A model generated the notes under the pieces. That model ran no database searches. It saw nothing but the letters and a program-made list of their open reading frames with translations, and was not told the DNA's origin. A stretch of DNA of 20,521 bases, from assembly GCA_959018155.1 (NCBI GenBank), contig CAUEKH010000004.1:1-20521 (forward strand), written 5' to 3'. The translations under genes and the position numbers were made by a program. Source of the DNA: an uncultured Hungatella sp. (GTDB lineage: Bacteria > Bacillota > Clostridia > Lachnospirales > Lachnospiraceae). This document shows, piece after piece, positions 7,076-14,987 of this stretch. The number at the start of each line of letters is the position of its first letter. Within the stretch, counting starts at the first letter, position 1.

Positions 7076-8434
7076 ATGATGGAACAGAAAGAATTTATGG
7101 AAAATTTGGCAGAATGGTCGGATATCTGTTTAAATGACGAGAGGATTGACTTAGGGCTATATGAAAAGTATGACGTAAAACGAGGGCTGAGGGATAAGAA
7201 CGGTAACGGTGTTGTCGCAGGACTTACCAAGGTTTCCAAAATCCTGTCCAGCAAGACTGTGGATGGCGTGAAGGTTCCGTGCGAAGGCCAGTTATTTTAC
7301 CGCGGCTACAATATCTATGACCTGGTGAACGGCGTCGTAAAAGAGGGGCGCTTCGGTTATGAAGAGATCGCGTATCTGCTCCTTTTCGGAGAACTGCCCA
7401 GTAAGGAACAGCTGGAACGGTTTGCCCAGACTCTGGCATACAGCCGTACTCTGCCTACAAACTTCGTAAGAGATGTTGTCATGAAGGCGCCAAGCAAGGA
7501 TATGATGTCGTGTCTCGCCAGAAGCATTCTGACGCTCTCATCCTATGATGATATGGCCAGTGATATTTCCGTCCCCAATGTGCTTCGCCAGAGCCTCATG
7601 CTGATCAGCGTTATGCCGATGCTGGCGGTGTACAGTTACCACGCTTACAACCACTATGAGCGGGATGAGAGTATGTATATCCACAGGCCGGATGAGAACT
7701 TATCTACAGCGGAGAATCTGCTGCGCCTTCTGCGTCCGGATAAGAATTACTCCATGGTAGAGGCCCATGTACTCGACCTGGCCTTAATTCTCCACATGGA
7801 GCACGGCGGCGGTAACAACTCCACCTTTACGACTCACGTTGTCACCTCCTCCGGTACGGACACGTATTCCGTGGTTGCGGCGGCCCTCGCTTCCTTAAAA
7901 GGACCGAAGCACGGCGGCGCCAACATCAAGGTTGTGGAGATGATGGAAGACTTAAGAAATGAAGTCCACGACTTAAAGGACGAGGACGAGGTAGAATTCT
8001 ACTTAAGAAGGTTGTTACATAAAGAGGCATTTGATAAGAAGGGCTTAATCTATGGTATGGGTCATGCCGTATATTCCAAGTCGGACCCGCGTGCCGAGAT
8101 CTTCAAGGGCTTTGTTAAGCAGCTTTCGGAAGAGAAAGGGCGCGTGGATGATTTCAACCTCTACTCTATGATTGAACGCCTCGCCCCGCAGGTGATCGCG
8201 GACGAGAGAAAGATCTACAAGGGCGTCAGCGCCAATGTCGACTTCTACAGCGGATTCGTATACAGTATGCTCGATATACCGAAGGAATTATTTACCCCGA
8301 TTTTCGCCATCGCGAGAATTGTCGGCTGGAGTGCCCACCGGATTGAGGAGCTGATCAATATGGATAAGATTATCCGTCCGGCTTATACCAGTGTGATGAT
8401 GGAAGAGGAGTACCGACCGTTAGGGAATAGATAG
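7076..8434 (+). CDS. gltA: Citrate synthase
   Basis: A 452-residue citrate synthase that condenses acetyl-CoA and oxaloacetate to citrate in the cytoplasm. The catalytic triad is readable by alignment with known enzymes: H279 (GPKHGGAN), H330 (GMGHAVY) and D389 (ANVDFYSG). The LILHMEHGGGNNSTFTT segment (237-253) and the C-terminal RPAYTSV-type ending also fit. It is somewhat longer than many bacterial enzymes of the family, with an N-terminal extension before FYRGYNI (74-80). In gut Clostridia it probably feeds the oxidative branch to 2-oxoglutarate and glutamate (inference). AGAGGTG lies 7 nt before the ATG; a second ATG follows at once. The gene is monocistronic: it has its own predicted promoter and a strong terminator directly after it. 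Confidence 0.96.
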   Translation: MMEQKEFMENLAEWSDICLNDERIDLGLYEKYDVKRGLRDKNGNGVVAGLTKVSKILSSKTVDGVKVPCEGQLFYRGYNIYDLVNGVVKEGRFGYEEIAYLLLFGELPSKEQLERFAQTLAYSRTLPTNFVRDVVMKAPSKDMMSCLARSILTLSSYDDMASDISVPNVLRQSLMLISVMPMLAVYSYHAYNHYERDESMYIHRPDENLSTAENLLRLLRPDKNYSMVEAHVLDLALILHMEHGGGNNSTFTTHVVTSSGTDTYSVVAAALASLKGPKHGGANIKVVEMMEDLRNEVHDLKDEDEVEFYLRRLLHKEAFDKKGLIYGMGHAVYSKSDPRAEIFKGFVKQLSEEKGRVDDFNLYSMIERLAPQVIADERKIYKGVSANVDFYSGFVYSMLDIPKELFTPIFAIARIVGWSAHRIEELINMDKIIRPAYTSVMMEEEYRPLGNR

Positions 8435-8453
8435 ATTGATGTGGTTTTTATGG

Positions 8454-8481
8454 GGGCTGCCGGGAAACGGCAGTCCTTTTT
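8454..8481 (+). terminator. Intrinsic terminator of citrate synthase
   Basis: A 9-bp GC-rich stem (8454-8462 with 8468-8476, one G-T wobble) closes a 5-nt loop. It is followed by TTTTT at 8477-8481 and another T run a few bases on. It lies 20 nt past the stop. Confidence 0.92.
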
Positions 8482-8517
8482 GCGCTTTTTTGTATAAATA
8501 AATTGCACACCATTTCA

Positions 8518-8546
8518 TTGTTTTTTGTTTTGAAAAGAGATATAAT
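8518..8546 (+). promoter_or_regulatory. Promoter of the HPt-response regulator operon
   Basis: TTGTTT at 8518-8523 and a perfect TATAAT at 8541-8546 are separated by 17 nt, directly after the citrate synthase terminator. The predicted start near 8553 leaves a leader of about 65 nt. Confidence 0.75.
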
Positions 8547-8562
8547 GTCTGTAGCTGTCTTT

Positions 8563-8614
8563 TATGCCGCGCAAGCTGCGGCCCAGTAGAATGATAAATG
8601 AGGGGAAGGGCATA
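8563..8614 (+). promoter_or_regulatory. Possible two-state leader structure before the HPt gene
   Basis: GCCGC at 8566-8570 pairs with GCGGC at 8578-8582 to form a small hairpin. Alternatively TATGCC at 8563-8568 pairs perfectly with GGCATA at 8609-8614, which includes the end of the GGGGAAGGG ribosome site (8602-8610). The two pairings share bases 8566-8568 and exclude each other. The stems are short, so this is suggestive only. Confidence 0.25.
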
Positions 8615-8618
8615 GGCG

Positions 8619-8987
8619 ATGAACGATAATATCATAAAAGAAATGGAATGTGCAGGGATTGATGTAGATGGGGCAGTCCGGCGCTTTTCCGGTAATGAAT
8701 CCATGTATACCAAATTTTTGCTCAGATTTTGTGATGACGACAACTTTAATCAGGTTGGGAAGGCCGTAGAGGCCGATGATGTGGATACAATGCTGAGCGC
8801 GGCTCACACTTTAAAGGGAGTTGCCGGTAACCTCGGTATGAACAGACTGTTTGAGGTATGCTCTGACATGGTAAATAAGATCCGCGGCGGGAATCCGGAA
8901 GCGGCTAAGGCTGTTTATCCGGCTTTAGAAGAGTCCTACGATCAGGTCCGGGAGGTTTTAGCAAAGCTTGCGGAGGAAGGCAGATGA
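8619..8987 (+). CDS. Histidine phosphotransfer (HPt) domain protein
   Basis: A 122-residue single-domain HPt protein, which passes phosphate between a sensor kinase receiver and a response regulator in a phosphorelay. The phospho-accepting H63 sits in the family motif AAHTLKGVAGNLGM (H-x2-K-G-x5-G). The rest is predicted helical with no membrane segment, so it is cytoplasmic, and its length is normal. A GGGGAAGGG ribosome site lies 8 nt before the ATG. The stop overlaps the next gene's start in an ATGA, so translation of the two is coupled, and the receiver domain of that next protein is the likely phosphate partner. No histidine kinase gene is present in the window, so the input comes from elsewhere. 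Confidence 0.92.
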   Translation: MNDNIIKEMECAGIDVDGAVRRFSGNESMYTKFLLRFCDDDNFNQVGKAVEADDVDTMLSAAHTLKGVAGNLGMNRLFEVCSDMVNKIRGGNPEAAKAVYPALEESYDQVREVLAKLAEEGR

Positions 8988-11900
8988 ATAAGCGGGATAC
9001 ACTTCTGATTGTCGACGACATGGAAGTGAACCGTGCGATTCTGCGAAGTCTGTTTGAACGGCAGTATAATATTCTGGAAGCGGAGAATGGAGAACAGGCC
9101 CTGATTCTGATCCATCAGTATCAGGAATATTTTGCTGCGGTGCTTTTAGACCTTGTGATGCCCGTTAAGGACGGATACGAGGTGATGGAGCAGATGAGGC
9201 GGGACAGCTTATTCTCGAAGATTCCGGTTGTTGTAATTACATCGGATGACACGCCGGAAAGCGAGATGAGAGCATTTGATTTAGGGGCGTCCGACATTAT
9301 CACGAAGCCCTTTGAGCCTCATGTCGTCAAGCGAAGAGTACAGAATATTGTGGATCTCTATCGCCACAAATTAAATCTGGAAGATTTGGTGGAGGAACAG
9401 TCTGCCAGTTTAAGGGAGTCAAATGCGATTATCATTGACGCCCTTTCTTCAATTATTGAATACAGAAGCTTAGAGTCGGGACAGCATATCCGCCGGATTC
9501 GTATGTTCACCAGAATCCTTCTGGAAAATGTGGCGCAAAACTATCAGGAGTATAATCTGGATGAGCGCACCATCGGGGTGATTACGAACGCCTCCTCACT
9601 TCACGATATCGGGAAAATTGCGATTCCTGACTCTATTTTAAATAAGCCGGGACCGCTCACAAAAGAAGAGTTTGAGATTATGAAGACACACTCCTTAAAG
9701 GGCTGTGAAATGCTCTCAAACTTAGGGCGGATGAACGATAAGGAATACCTTTATTTTGCGTATAATATCTGCCGCTGCCACCATGAGAGATGGGATGGAA
9801 AGGGTTATCCCGACGGCCTGAAAGGGGATAATATCCCGATCTGCGCTCAGGTCGTGGCAATTGCGGACTGTTACGATGCGCTGACTACAGATCGGGTTTA
9901 CAAAAAGGCGATCCCGTCAGAGCAGGCGTTTAACATGATACTGAACGGGGAATGCGGCGCATTTTCACCCCGCCTTCTGGAATGCTTTAAGGCTGTCCGG
10001 GAGGAATTTGCCCGGTTATCCAGGGATTACAGCGACGCGGAGCCGGTGGTGGAAGAACGGACGGAGCAGAAAGTGCGAAAGGGTGTTCCGGCCGGTAATC
10101 TGGCTGCCACTCAGGAACTGGGACAGTCAAAATACTTTGCGCTGCTTCGCTATGTGGATTCTACGGTGATGGAACTGGATATTGATACCGGAGTTTACCA
10201 TATGGTTTATATGAATGACCAGAATTTTGAACTTCTGCGTTTGGGGAGCAGCTTTGAAGAATCTCTGAGAATTTTTACGGAAGGGGCAGTCCATCCGGAA
10301 GACCGGGAAAAGGTGCTGGAACTTCTGGGAAAATCCATGGATAGATTTTTCGCCGATGGCCTTATGAAATATACGCTGGAGTGCCGGGTTCTCAATAAGG
10401 ACAGTGGAAAATATATTCCGCACCGGGTGGACCTTCTGCGTATTGATATTGATAATCCGCGCCAGAGAAAGGTATTCCTGATTTGGAGCAGAAGACAGGC
10501 CTTTGAAGGCCATGAAGCGGATTTGCTTCCGGAGAAGGGGACGGAAACTGTCATTAACCAGCTGGTGGGAGGTATTTTAAAGGTTGCAAATGACAGGTGG
10601 CTGACCATTTCAGAGGTGAACCAGGGATTTTTCAGCCTGTTACTCTACACCGAAAAGGAGATTCTGGAGAAATTCCACAGCCATTATATCGAGATGATTT
10701 ACCCGGCTGATCGCGAGAGGGTGCGTCAGGAAATCGCGTATCAGCTGAACGAAGGCCGGTATGTAAGGCTTGAGTACCGGATGACTGCGGGAGATGGGAG
10801 GATTGTCTGGGTGATGGACCACGGGCAGCTGATGACGGGAGGGGATGGCCGGGAGTATTTTTACTCGGTTCTGATCGATATTACGGAGTCGAGACAGACT
10901 CAGGAAGAACTCCGCCTTTCTTTAGAGCGCCATAAGATCATTCTGGATCAGACGAATGATATCATTTTTGAATGGGATATCAACAGTGACGAGATATCAT
11001 TTTCCAACAACTGGGAGAAGAAATACGGGTACAGGCCGATCACGGAGAAGCTAAGTGAACGTCTGCCGCTGGCATCCCATATCCATCCTGACGATATACC
11101 GGAGATTATGAAGGATTTCCAGATCGTAAGAGAGGGAGGAACCTTCGGTGAACTTGAGTTCAGGCTTGCGGATCATTCCGGAAAGTATTCCTGGAGGAAA
11201 GTCCGGGCAAAAACTCAGTTCAGCAGCCAGGGAAAGCCGGTTAAGGCTGTCGGGATTATCACGGATATTGATGACGAAAAACGGACTACCCAGCTTTTAA
11301 GAGAGAAGGCGGAGCGGGATGTTCTCACTAAACTCTTTAATAAGCGGGCGGCCAGAAAACGGATTATCAGCTACCTCAATAATCAGGGCAGAGAGGAAGT
11401 ATCCGCCATGATGATTATTGATGTGGATAATTTTAAGCTGGTGAATGACACGTATGGCCATATGTTTGGCGATGCCGTGCTGTCGGAACTGTCTGCCAGG
11501 ATATCGGGGCTTTTCCGGGATACGGATATTGTATCACGGATTGGCGGAGATGAATTCATGGTCTTTATGCCAGGAATTCCCTCGGAAGAGGTGGCAAAGG
11601 AGCGGGCGGAACGCATGACTGAGTCGTTTCAGGGGATGCTGAAGGAGAGTCTTAAGGAACTGCCGTTTTCCTGCAGTATAGGGGTTGCGTATGCGCCTGC
11701 TGACGGAAGGGATTTCCAGACGCTGTTCCAGAACAGCGACGCGGCCCTCTACCAGGCAAAGATGGAGGGAAAGAACCGCTTTGTGGAGTATAAACGGGAG
11801 ACGGCCGGGCAGGCGTTAGCTTCCTTAAAAAGTGAAGAATCCGCGCGTGACAGCCACCTGCAGAAGAATGATATCAATATGTCGAATGTCATCAATCTGA

Positions 11901-12727
11901 CCTTCCGGGAACTGTATGAGACGGGAGATTTTGAGCAGGCTGTCGAGACGATCCTGGAAATGGTGGGAAAGCTGTTCCATGTAGAGCGCGTCTATATTTT
12001 TGAAAATCCTTATGACAATGCAGAGAGATGCAGTGTCACATTTGAATGGCATGAGGAAGGGACTGCCTCGTGGGATACCTGTTTTCCCGGATTTTCATAT
12101 CAGGATGGGGAAAGTGATTACCGGGATAATTTCGATGAAAATGGATTGTTTTACTGTCCGGATACCTGGAGGCTTTCGGATATCAGCCGGAAGTTTCTGG
12201 ACGCGGGAGGTGTGTGTTCCACTCTTCAGTGCGCGGTTTTTGACGGAGGAAAATTCCGGGGATTTGTGGGATTTGACAGCTGCAGCTGCAGGTGTCTGTG
12301 GACTCAGGAACAGATCGACTGCTTAAGCTTCCTCTCCAGGATGCTCTCGGTGTTCCTGCTTAAAAGGCGGGCGCAGAATAGGGTGATGGAGTCGATGCAG
12401 AACTTAAAGGAAGTTCTGGACAGCTTAAATTCCTGGATATATGTGGTTGATACAAATTCCTGTCATCTGCTGTATTTAAACAGAAGGGCGAATGAACTGA
12501 CGCCCGGCGCGCAGGCCGGGCGGCTGTGCTGCCAGGCGCTTTTTGAGAGAGAAGAGCCCTGCAGCCCCTGTATCATCCATGAGATTGCGAAAAAGGAAGA
12601 TGGCGCCATTGAAGTGTATCATTCCAGGCTTGATAAATGGGTGATTGCAACGGGAACACGGATTCCCTGGGGAGATAAGGAGGCATATTTACTTGTCTGC
12701 CAGGATATCAGCCGGTATAAAAAATAA
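8984..12727 (+). CDS. Multidomain response regulator: REC, HD-GYP, PAS repeats, GGDEF, GAF, PAS
   Basis: A 1247-residue cytoplasmic regulator of cyclic di-GMP. The receiver domain (about 1-125) has D11/D12, phospho-site D56, T86 and K108. The HD-GYP phosphodiesterase domain (about 150-345) has H207-D208 and HHE-x2-DG-x-GYP at 266-276; E164, H168, H236 and D295 occupy the other metal-ligand positions of the family. Three PAS-like modules follow (about 385-505, 525-635, 650-768). The GGDEF cyclase domain (about 770-937) has D813, N821, D830 and GGDEF at 854-858, with the product-inhibition RxxD (R845, D848) five residues before it. A GAF-like domain (about 970-1128) and a final Cys-rich PAS (about 1145-1247) end the protein. 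Both catalytic domains look intact, which is uncommon. There is no membrane segment. The net direction of activity cannot be predicted. Confidence 0.93.
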   Translation: MNKRDTLLIVDDMEVNRAILRSLFERQYNILEAENGEQALILIHQYQEYFAAVLLDLVMPVKDGYEVMEQMRRDSLFSKIPVVVITSDDTPESEMRAFDLGASDIITKPFEPHVVKRRVQNIVDLYRHKLNLEDLVEEQSASLRESNAIIIDALSSIIEYRSLESGQHIRRIRMFTRILLENVAQNYQEYNLDERTIGVITNASSLHDIGKIAIPDSILNKPGPLTKEEFEIMKTHSLKGCEMLSNLGRMNDKEYLYFAYNICRCHHERWDGKGYPDGLKGDNIPICAQVVAIADCYDALTTDRVYKKAIPSEQAFNMILNGECGAFSPRLLECFKAVREEFARLSRDYSDAEPVVEERTEQKVRKGVPAGNLAATQELGQSKYFALLRYVDSTVMELDIDTGVYHMVYMNDQNFELLRLGSSFEESLRIFTEGAVHPEDREKVLELLGKSMDRFFADGLMKYTLECRVLNKDSGKYIPHRVDLLRIDIDNPRQRKVFLIWSRRQAFEGHEADLLPEKGTETVINQLVGGILKVANDRWLTISEVNQGFFSLLLYTEKEILEKFHSHYIEMIYPADRERVRQEIAYQLNEGRYVRLEYRMTAGDGRIVWVMDHGQLMTGGDGREYFYSVLIDITESRQTQEELRLSLERHKIILDQTNDIIFEWDINSDEISFSNNWEKKYGYRPITEKLSERLPLASHIHPDDIPEIMKDFQIVREGGTFGELEFRLADHSGKYSWRKVRAKTQFSSQGKPVKAVGIITDIDDEKRTTQLLREKAERDVLTKLFNKRAARKRIISYLNNQGREEVSAMMIIDVDNFKLVNDTYGHMFGDAVLSELSARISGLFRDTDIVSRIGGDEFMVFMPGIPSEEVAKERAERMTESFQGMLKESLKELPFSCSIGVAYAPADGRDFQTLFQNSDAALYQAKMEGKNRFVEYKRETAGQALASLKSEESARDSHLQKNDINMSNVINLTFRELYETGDFEQAVETILEMVGKLFHVERVYIFENPYDNAERCSVTFEWHEEGTASWDTCFPGFSYQDGESDYRDNFDENGLFYCPDTWRLSDISRKFLDAGGVCSTLQCAVFDGGKFRGFVGFDSCSCRCLWTQEQIDCLSFLSRMLSVFLLKRRAQNRVMESMQNLKEVLDSLNSWIYVVDTNSCHLLYLNRRANELTPGAQAGRLCCQALFEREEPCSPCIIHEIAKKEDGAIEVYHSRLDKWVIATGTRIPWGDKEAYLLVCQDISRYKK

Positions 12728-12767
12728 CGATAACCTGCACGCTCCGCGCACAGGTCACCGTCTTCAA
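12726..12767 (+). repeat. 42-bp 3'-end hairpin repeat, copy 2
   Basis: This matches the minus strand of 1334-1375 at 38 of 42 positions. It starts within the stop codon of the multidomain regulator and ends 5 nt before the terminator hairpin at 12773. It has the same order as copy 1: stop codon, repeat, hairpin. The flanking sequences are unrelated, so the likeness is not due to duplication of the neighbouring genes. Confidence 0.85.
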
Positions 12768-12772
12768 TAAAG

Positions 12773-12826
12773 CGGGCACCAGGAATATTTCCGGTATACG
12801 GAAGCATTTCTGGTGCCCGTTGTTTA
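12773..12826. terminator. Bidirectional terminator between the regulator and the V-ATPase operon
   Basis: A long near-perfect hairpin pairs 12773-12786 with 12806-12819 (14 bp, one wobble), continues after one mismatch through 12788-12793 with 12799-12804, and has a 5-nt loop. The plus strand then reads TTGTTTAT; the minus strand reads GCTTTATT. It lies between convergent transcripts and probably ends both. Confidence 0.85.
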
Positions 12827-12879
12827 TCGATCCCGAAAGGCTGTGCCCGGGACGATCCTGCTTTTTCAGGGTGAATCCC

Positions 12880-13500
12880 TTACGCGCTCGTCTTGTTTCT
12901 CTTGATTACCTTCAACCGCGTGAACTCTTCCCTGTCCTTCTCCTCCAGCGCGTTGGTGATGTCGCGGGTTAAGTTCTCGTATCTCGGAATCGTGATATTC
13001 TTTAAGGCGTTGGCCCGTTTCTGCGTTCTCTTGATGCTGTTCGCAAGCCGGTACGCGGAGTTCTCCACCATGGACAGCTTGACAGTCAGCTCTTTCACCT
13101 TTTCAAAATGGGATCGGGCCTCGTCCAGAGACTCTCTGGTGCTGTAATAGGCATACGTTAAATTTAACGGCTGTGCCTCGTGTTCCACAAGCGGAATCTC
13201 CGTTCCCATGATACTGCGCGTTTTAATCCTCACGGTGTCGTCGATGGGGACGGCGGCGGCGATATCCTGGACATAGTTGATACCAAGCTCGATATTGGCC
13301 TTCTGAAGCGCCCGGTAAGCCGCTGTGAAGGTAGTATCAATCTCTGACTGGATTCCACGGGCTTCATCAATGAGGCTCATCAGCTCTTTAATTAAGATAT
13401 TGCGCTTCTTATCCATCAGTTCGTAGCCCTGGCGGGCCAGGGTTAAGGAGTTCTTCGCCAGTATTAAATTTCCCTTGGTAGGAAATGTATTCGGATCCAT
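12880..13500 (-). CDS. ntpD: V-type ATP synthase subunit D
   Basis: A 206-residue central-stalk (rotor axle) subunit that turns inside the A3B3 head. The opening (PTKGNLILAKNSLTLARQGYELMDKKRNIL, residues 7-36) and the C-terminal RTQKRANALKNITIP-type segment (about 164-178) are typical of subunit D. The two long terminal helices form the coiled coil. Length is normal. AAGGAGG lies about 7 nt before the ATG, in the 12-nt gap after the subunit B stop. This is the last gene of the operon, followed by a bidirectional terminator. Confidence 0.95.
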   Translation of the reverse strand: MDPNTFPTKGNLILAKNSLTLARQGYELMDKKRNILIKELMSLIDEARGIQSEIDTTFTAAYRALQKANIELGINYVQDIAAAVPIDDTVRIKTRSIMGTEIPLVEHEAQPLNLTYAYYSTRESLDEARSHFEKVKELTVKLSMVENSAYRLANSIKRTQKRANALKNITIPRYENLTRDITNALEEKDREEFTRLKVIKRNKTSA

Positions 13501-13512
13501 ACGCGTCCCTCC

Positions 13513-14973
13513 TTAATTTTCTGCCGGACTTACTTCGGCGGCGATTCCCACACCTTCTGCACCTTCTATACTTTCTTCAGCCAGTTCCTCAACCGTTGTC
13601 GGCTTATAATACTGGTCAAGCACTTTCGTGTCGATACGGTCTAATTCCGCCCTCGGAAGCAGGCCGAGAAGCCGCCAGCCGATGGTAAGCGTCTCTATAA
13701 TATTTCTGTTGGCGTGGGTGCCCTGACCGACGAAACGGTTCTCAAACTCCCGGCCGAAAATCAAGTATTTCTTGTCAATTGGGGACAACTCATCCTCGCC
13801 GATAACGGAAGCCAGAGCTCTCGCGTCGCCCACCTTGGCGTAACAGGAGAATAACTGGTTTGCCACGCCCTGATGATCGGCGCGCGTGAAACCTTCACCG
13901 ATGCCATCCTTCATCAGACGGCTTAAGGACGGAAGGACATTGATCGGCGGATATACGGACTGACCGTATAAATTCCTGTCCAGAACAATCTGCCCCTCTG
14001 TGATATAACCTGTCAGGTCGGGGATCGGGTGGGTGATATCGTCGTTGGGCATGGTTAAAATCGGAATCTGTGTCACAGAACCGTGGCGTCCCTTCACAAT
14101 CCCGGCGCGCTCATAGATGGCGGCCAGTTCGCTGTAGAGGTAGCCCGGATACCCTTTTCTGGAAGGAATCTCACCCTTGGAGGATGAAACTTCGCGGAGC
14201 GCCTCTGCATACGCGGTCATATCGGTCAGGATTACCAGGATGTGCATCCCTCTCTCAAAGGCCAGATACTCTGCCAGTGTGAGGGCCACCTTCGGTGTAA
14301 TCAGACGCTCTACCACCGGGTCGTTGGCCAGGTTGATAAACATGGCTACGTGGTCGGAAACGCCGCTCTCCTCGAAGGTCCTGCGGAAGAAATCAGCCAC
14401 ATCGTATTTGACACCCATGGCGGCGAATACCACGGCGAACTTCTCACTGGATTCGGCGTCATCGCCAAGGGAGGCCTGCTTAACAATCTGGGCTGCCAGA
14501 TCGTCGTGGGGAAGACCATTTCCGGAGAAAATCGGAAGCTTCTGGCCGCGGATTAAAGTCATTAAGCCGTCGATGGCCGAGATGCCGGTACGGATATAGT
14601 CTCTGGGATATTCACGGGTAACGGGATTTAACGGTTTGCCGTTTACGTCGAGGCGCAAATCAGAGCTGATATCGCCGAGGCCGTCAATCGGTTCCCCGAT
14701 TCCGTTGAAGGTACGGCCCAGCATATCTTCCGATACGGCCAGTTCCATGGGGCGGCCGGTTAAGCGGGTGTGGACGTTCCGGAGCGCCAGCCCCTCGGTC
14801 CCCTCAAATACCTGGATAATCGCCTTGTCCTCATAGACCTCTATGATACGGCCAAGTCTCGTATGGCCTTCCACCGTCATCTCCACAATCTCATCGAAAG
14901 CCGCATTCTGGACGCCTTCTAAGACGACCATGGGGCCGTTGATAGCGCTTAAGCCTAAATATTCAATTGCCAT
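13513..14973 (-). CDS. ntpB: V-type ATP synthase subunit B
   Basis: A 486-residue non-catalytic nucleotide-site subunit of the A3B3 hexamer. The P-loop position is degenerate ([10 protein letters not shown], 149-158), as is normal for B subunits. The arginine finger serving the neighbouring A subunit is probably R352 (PSLSRL). The C-terminus carries an acidic, Gly/Ala-rich extension of about 25 residues after the conserved region, making it slightly longer than the usual 455-465. AAGGAGG lies upstream of the ATG and within the 14-nt gap after the subunit A stop, so coupled translation of A and B is likely, suiting their 3:3 ratio. Confidence 0.96.
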   Translation of the reverse strand: MAIEYLGLSAINGPMVVLEGVQNAAFDEIVEMTVEGHTRLGRIIEVYEDKAIIQVFEGTEGLALRNVHTRLTGRPMELAVSEDMLGRTFNGIGEPIDGLGDISSDLRLDVNGKPLNPVTREYPRDYIRTGISAIDGLMTLIRGQKLPIFSGNGLPHDDLAAQIVKQASLGDDAESSEKFAVVFAAMGVKYDVADFFRRTFEESGVSDHVAMFINLANDPVVERLITPKVALTLAEYLAFERGMHILVILTDMTAYAEALREVSSSKGEIPSRKGYPGYLYSELAAIYERAGIVKGRHGSVTQIPILTMPNDDITHPIPDLTGYITEGQIVLDRNLYGQSVYPPINVLPSLSRLMKDGIGEGFTRADHQGVANQLFSCYAKVGDARALASVIGEDELSPIDKKYLIFGREFENRFVGQGTHANRNIIETLTIGWRLLGLLPRAELDRIDTKVLDQYYKPTTVEELAEESIEGAEGVGIAAEVSPAEN

Positions 14974-14987
14974 TTTCTGCCGCCTCC

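Noticed and set aside
12828..12879. Second hairpin (TCCCG/CGGGA) after subunit D as a separate regulatory element
   Set aside because: Short stem with a long loop and no T-tract; the adjacent long hairpin explains termination better.
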